Source: Rhizaria sp. SCN 62-66
Taxonomy: Eukaryota; Rhizaria, unplaced
Assembly: GCA_001724265.1 (NCBI GenBank)
Contig: MEDY01000089.1
Location: 62,001 to 126,000, forward strand
DNA length: 64,000 nucleotides
Direction: 5' to 3'
Made by a program: the position numbers and the translations under genes. Every line of letters starts with the position of its first letter. Positions within the stretch are counted from its first letter, which is position 1. This document shows, one piece after another, positions 63,501-64,000 of the stretch. Below the pieces are notes generated by a model. The model worked only from the letters and a program-made list of their open reading frames with translations, had not been told where the DNA came from and ran no database searches.

Positions 63501-64000
63501 GCTTTGCGTCGACGTGATCGTAGTTGTTGTTGCTGTGAGCAGTGTTGTGAACACAATATGCGCCGCGTCAGCGGGCGCAAGGGGGGCGACTCCGCCCACA
63601 ACAGCACTTGATAGAGCGCGTGTCGTAGAGGCGCGGGCTGCGGCAGCGGCGGCCGCCGTCGTGACTGCGGCGAAGGAGTGGGTCGGGGCCGGCGGCATGA
63701 ACGGCTGAGGAGCGACGAACCCAGTGACGGCAACGGCGGCGGCGGCGGCAGCTGCCTCAGCCTCGGCGTCGATCTCCGACTCAAGGTTATCAGTCATGTT
63801 AAACTGAGAACCACCACGACTGCTGGCCAAGGGGGTAAGCAGGGCGCTGAAGGGAGCCGGCAACGCAGCAGCCGCTGCTCCCGCCACTGAATCGTTTGCG
63901 AAGCGACTGGCGTCGTCAGGCCCCGCGTTGCCACCGCTGCAGTGCAACGCCGTTGGCATAAACAGTGCCAAGTCTGTGAAGATACGCTCCAGCAGCCGCG
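51588..64000 (-). CDS. Giant HEAT/ARM-like protein, 5' end outside the window
   Basis: A single uninterrupted frame of 12.4 kb runs from the right edge (RLLERIFTDLALFMPTALHC at the visible start) to a TAA at 51590-51588, giving more than 4,130 residues. No start codon is visible. The chain is mainly amphipathic helices with HEAT/ARM character, for example a segment with YHPRPAVRAAALRLLALIGF and LLLPRSS, and CLFRLLSHCSRPLATSLL near the C-terminus, mixed with Ser/Thr/Ala-rich linkers and one His/Gln-rich run near 56880-56920. No kinase, HECT, GTPase or helicase motif is visible. Candidates among giant helical-repeat families, including rotatin-like proteins, could not be confirmed. It is probably a scaffold. 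It is convergent with dynactin p62, with a 289-bp spacer. Confidence 0.75.
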   Translation of the reverse strand, partial: RLLERIFTDLALFMPTALHCSGGNAGPDDASRFANDSVAGAAAAALPAPFSALLTPLASSRGGSQFNMTDNLESEIDAEAEAAAAAAAVAVTGFVAPQPFMPPAPTHSFAAVTTAAAAAAARASTTRALSSAVVGGVAPLAPADAAHIVFTTLLTATTTTITSTQSGNSRSAMNVNVFAVFLPLLLRVVPFIFTLPETLVAKGGDFIQPYLDQGYLHDVVTRYLDPLYAAYLPLFSSLLTDSLCAQSYAFQQQQPLAQIPVLPPVAAADRLLALSSSHSSSSSSTSSPSPSPPPSIVLPLLTLLLTVTKGYQSARARVSALYSVSALTRLSRQPRLSAMRSAAETMAGALLSERPLPPSVLCVFTPTRNSPTDNTITNTHISRAVTEAGFLLYHALLLPTLVIANVDTSVSKNGSKNANFSACSAALSICKWDTLGVLSLAQELAQSQSQTTCHQECLTSIVAQLLNNGCKEDPSQLYLFGSPDRGHSRLMLSFVLSFIGGSHPCPRVLYSKAARTSAAVTLAARLPALAGVSTAAALAPSKTLTLEQTLTDLYAADMIALLIYIAHATPELLDTYTANAAAAAARRRREQQALDRFLSQTQSEGETPGGSKSDCGQRRHWLERSALASRLALPELALTVATALVGYSHSHYSRVADGSASAPDESDGTNASSKLGDVLLSHAVRVLSAIGKKLWLSSSQRQPGSDSQTQLPDGVDSDSDSDVDSDDAPSDEANASMSFADEWEAWASGTATVAYQLLTTTHGMDTTDDNNGVAHAAPVNDVVAVGTEARSPTSPAHSRLTSPAHSPASAVRGKPRISWATELVSSASTDAPDGDISSGSAAPAASAVDAKRQRQLSRSQQQKELAAATLALLSHSHSAARADSDVTAPPCLPLPPALRLSLSSALAPGPRTAAAALWALCLSAPAPPPLQARVLDRVAAAAAEVAGCWGALADRGVGASLLAVTAKGVASDVAGARVSVSSCSLGTATADSVSVDEELLLVVGVLRTLGNTPAAAAALLVNLAMRDVLTQAMGHVDGAHAKKNRSRVKSWYLDALLTDLNASSEALPQGPARVCDLESLVALLPAELGGPLSFLLTLLWTVPKNASVNATSVEPATLLALKLLQFESNKEDYATTGQSAAACRLIRTLMSVLPALAVPVFAVIGSAQINDGKNGGSATDTGAAIASAADAAVIRSGAHSVPAVATLAASLAPTAPLVRLFNPTRSVMSGVAVGGAGAAAAALLATELGCPWIATGATVTNNTNCESPSSVIATSANSANREITLVLDRAAVSLARSDMSSLRLLLRRCCSRAAHSRIEAAAELWRRLSHSNALQKAHSYALNDPGSSFTHHEQDQTLQLSESPPVADPLGGVFEHDTHAADATREGSPYINVQVPYAAAGAAMDVAIATASLQLKQHERHLSSDRSTTIDQDAVVEQFCAEVATLTGHFHSISALATASTAADDRDSTVFSAADAALARLVSLLAQHAWLAAHPAAAAGHEATVLTRALLHAPTLLVAAAVPATQSHASDARSHSALLLPPLSARCQLTVTLLCYHYHQYRNSSLDNGDSEQSTSRSGALLSDLALTRATAAYLYHPRPAVRAAALRLLALIGFAPLSLLLPRSSDCQISSHLSSTLPTTADVDSDPHDTSFVTFIASSKLILPWPGVGHHTVATLRALSVAVDTNSAPESETQTAADLSAVNAHGRAGAKNYVVLAGQPPYIVLPESLRGTYILPAPTVYVIPWLTVTPLTLPLTAHATTTITGAKSTVMTSLNSPRAATTTTYTASPDAVTLACSLLAERAAAVPAAAASVSFSPTSQSRAFPGAAFFGTAPALSALSAATSHVSYYGALARLRAATWLDMAAQQWRPMVAPYACSLSSALAVPHLQSQLQARSHSHLLSHACLPPLALPLTSLVTPAQTALCAMQKQQDDGYLDKLNLFPSQLNLLHEAALRKRLWPWSSSLRAQMLRHNAVLSSQAVSLTVNATTATGTSSSAGVDVASLLPLPPQLSWWCGGAGTHGRECGDSALFLSPALFFSPLLTPTASATTATSSSVLLPPCLLRTMTLPPVSAADAILHTTGNETALLLTTSCCLDDATNTMNTPAPRHALKSHGLSFLPRGLTFLGAGYPLAGTAQWLASGLMSAATATDTGASTGAWAEALTRATAAAAVAVTAAAAVRRALVGASVNADTHHELKPLTPLVVLLATVWLQLVRQRQRQLTRCAHPTSLAAAVKSRRGGVETASSTGVSHVADVVDVGVAVGVEESVICTAGADGSTVHDAVSRFVLVKPLVAPLHSHHAAANPLSASSIASSDASHMNEVQLVPTDLALLTVTALKSVLAALRSRSPLHHHNTNINHPLQQQQQQQQHQQQPHHERPVNLFDIGYNAALLGSLTTTSHNTTPVNPEPTQSPSTQSIVYHSHEHGVRTPAKFRVVTQANNAITDNSGHNNSSVVSAGALATQHYSERSVYHDIDYNDARNYASLVSPNLILQQHNLLTMHSTPQPPQQRLLVRTRDSSSSAATTVTATQPTLTAPASATANAVAATSGPGSLMLRLALTARLLGLSCATGANFDDDAMFADGLVSRQVFSVLPRVLAYLAPPQFSRTDQALTPSKGDITGQRKSDAMMMQVVDSMAVHSREPHMEHLDFINEALAFLSTAIPRALDRPQSHASSLDALALPFKPDTSANPARVNASGNAGLGWLLHYLAHPHSRTQLRAWRALAAALRSPRLLLRTLATQPELLATVVASAAAAASGMATLAAGGDVSELLCVLLESVCALLTTVSSFTKEIAAATKTESDLCSSGSANSKYTVTNTDGDDLAMLNGNAAGNANAADQVGTTMSDSIVGELIAALSDAESAHVSGVVTKLAHSVPALLAIVSSQLAAESKSRPDGSNWFVRSMAATASLAVATLGISQDQQQREFGAGGSPVAVPVALPLPAATITNILSFAPVALSCLEQQSSGCDHEYALTVLSCCAQITKSCLDIGVLLPLSMNFSSSDCVNAESSHNTRNSVDTSPSPIAMTIARTLLLLLSTPQQSPTTEEHHETATDGGSADPVAVTVASLPAFTTTARAAAARSVLCAAAAMLRVCPALGARSLTAAAAAAAVNVQSPQEVVVGALGKAVAVADWLLLQLKHSLHSCNTAASDTKPSGFVRSKDLAVAAAFFDVQEGFSNLTLTQPIVETAIAAGATLMTTVASSIVDFCVAFDSINNHNQDGDTEDGCLPFLASAAATALADGAVIAAATAQGYLAPHDGYSDNLTSDNSNGRSKRSRRSKTATEAANTDAGPESSRDTASSKQSMLKGILKKSRFLDFDEAEAQDSASTNKDDGSSVEYLDNQGYFDSGDFAEPEHSAIVSFDQSTGSVPDGGASTSTSLVESGYMTASDEAGYVHGALLPGYNPGAVATAFNPARSISLSSDNAKSGTGAVAMTDMCLAHTRGLTVGKDGTVAGPAVAVWALFSYLRNHPGQLLSYSVLRAVAAVMARFASAKAAAMLPLPDTDTTDREYCVPVTLFPTPVQSLVYALSLPPWVPRLDRSKYSAGNHQSSAITLTQWLMSALIHASADSKSQSNNGSLPLVTTAMQALLCAPPPSLAPLLSLSVPLLPTTHGIADTGRVGLFSEGSVNVNLPTTLLALLTCDQKGHDSQPLRDAGLVLTQAYSRAFSYPALQTLDTAPHGTMPRDLAAFAVATVTSALTTTTTTVSSSALGSDSIALLTPPVAVVLSVLTTAVPITNAGEDAVRSQSHAVLKRSKHLTVTSSHWISSCEASLTQSSADAQSRVCPQSLLTETVLEHSRTAAFTATKSASSPASKAATMTANAKALAMLSRKTSFPVALASAVFTPDTTSSRAVGARTSASKSQYSTNVRAVLLSLTVIAATPTGPRLLAPAINSAATAHSHPAAAAAPSQSDIGTSFGVLLAEAETHARRNKWALAGEVLTIATAMLCPSRRAGSNVTTGSDSGLGAVGAGIGVVAVNDWLLPDNKWAIDSLLYLSTPAAHGKSTMAGGTSSLVNVEARGVTASLATLCLFRLLSHCSRPLATSLLRPGTLIPALANVAAASLSGSAPSPACLLADGSFSRLQCARFGLFCVPPAAVVAKDVLIHLASTHTMAAKQLQAAVLAAAEAEAETAV

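Overview
The window is nuclear DNA of a GC-rich eukaryotic microbe. At least nine genes have introns, and the proteins are eukaryote-specific: RNA polymerase subunit RPB6, topoisomerase III beta, a PIP kinase, a BAR/PH protein and dynactin p62. Coding exons are very GC-rich and packed with poly-Ala, poly-Ser, poly-Gln and dipeptide repeats, while introns and spacers are AT-rich. A dynactin p62 homologue and a BAR/PH protein argue against a land plant and fit an opisthokont, amoebozoan or other heterotrophic protist. I cannot name the lineage. The sequence has no operons, CRISPR arrays, rRNA or recognisable tRNA.

Layout: 81-621 (+) RPB6; 1666-6806 (-) TOP3B; 6840-8081 (-) a RanBP2-type zinc finger/RGG protein directly upstream of TOP3B in the same frame; 8082-11697 a 3.6 kb non-coding island with hexanucleotide arrays; 11698-13614 (-) a HAD-fold DUF2608-like protein; 14676-15608 (-) an ARM-like protein; 15770-17034 (-) a probable decayed gene; 17919-24069 (+) a PIP kinase with a giant insert and a one-base frame break; 24538-25494 (+) a MORN-repeat membrane protein; 25844-30112 (-) a THUMP RNA methyltransferase; 30677-34076 (+) a BAR-like/PH protein; 34819-39411 (-) an ankyrin protein; 41163-48446 (-) a 2,373-residue WGR-domain protein; 48895-51298 (+) dynactin p62; 51588 to the right edge (-) a giant HEAT-like protein of more than 4,130 residues.

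Twelve introns of 117-222 nt are supported by reading frame and, in most cases, by homology across the junction. Ten of their donors begin GTACG, the other two are GTAGGT and GTATGG, and none is GTAAGT, although GTAAGT occurs unspliced inside several exons. This is the most general oddity of the window.

The genes do not form one pathway. The most suggestive functional link is TOP3B, an enzyme known to act on RNA as well as DNA, lying 33 nt downstream of an RNA-binding-type protein, in frame and separated by a single TAG. Other items worth a second look are a perfect 44-bp spacerless palindrome between two convergent genes, the frame break in a CAG tract of the PIP kinase, and six-base periodic arrays shared by coding and non-coding DNA.
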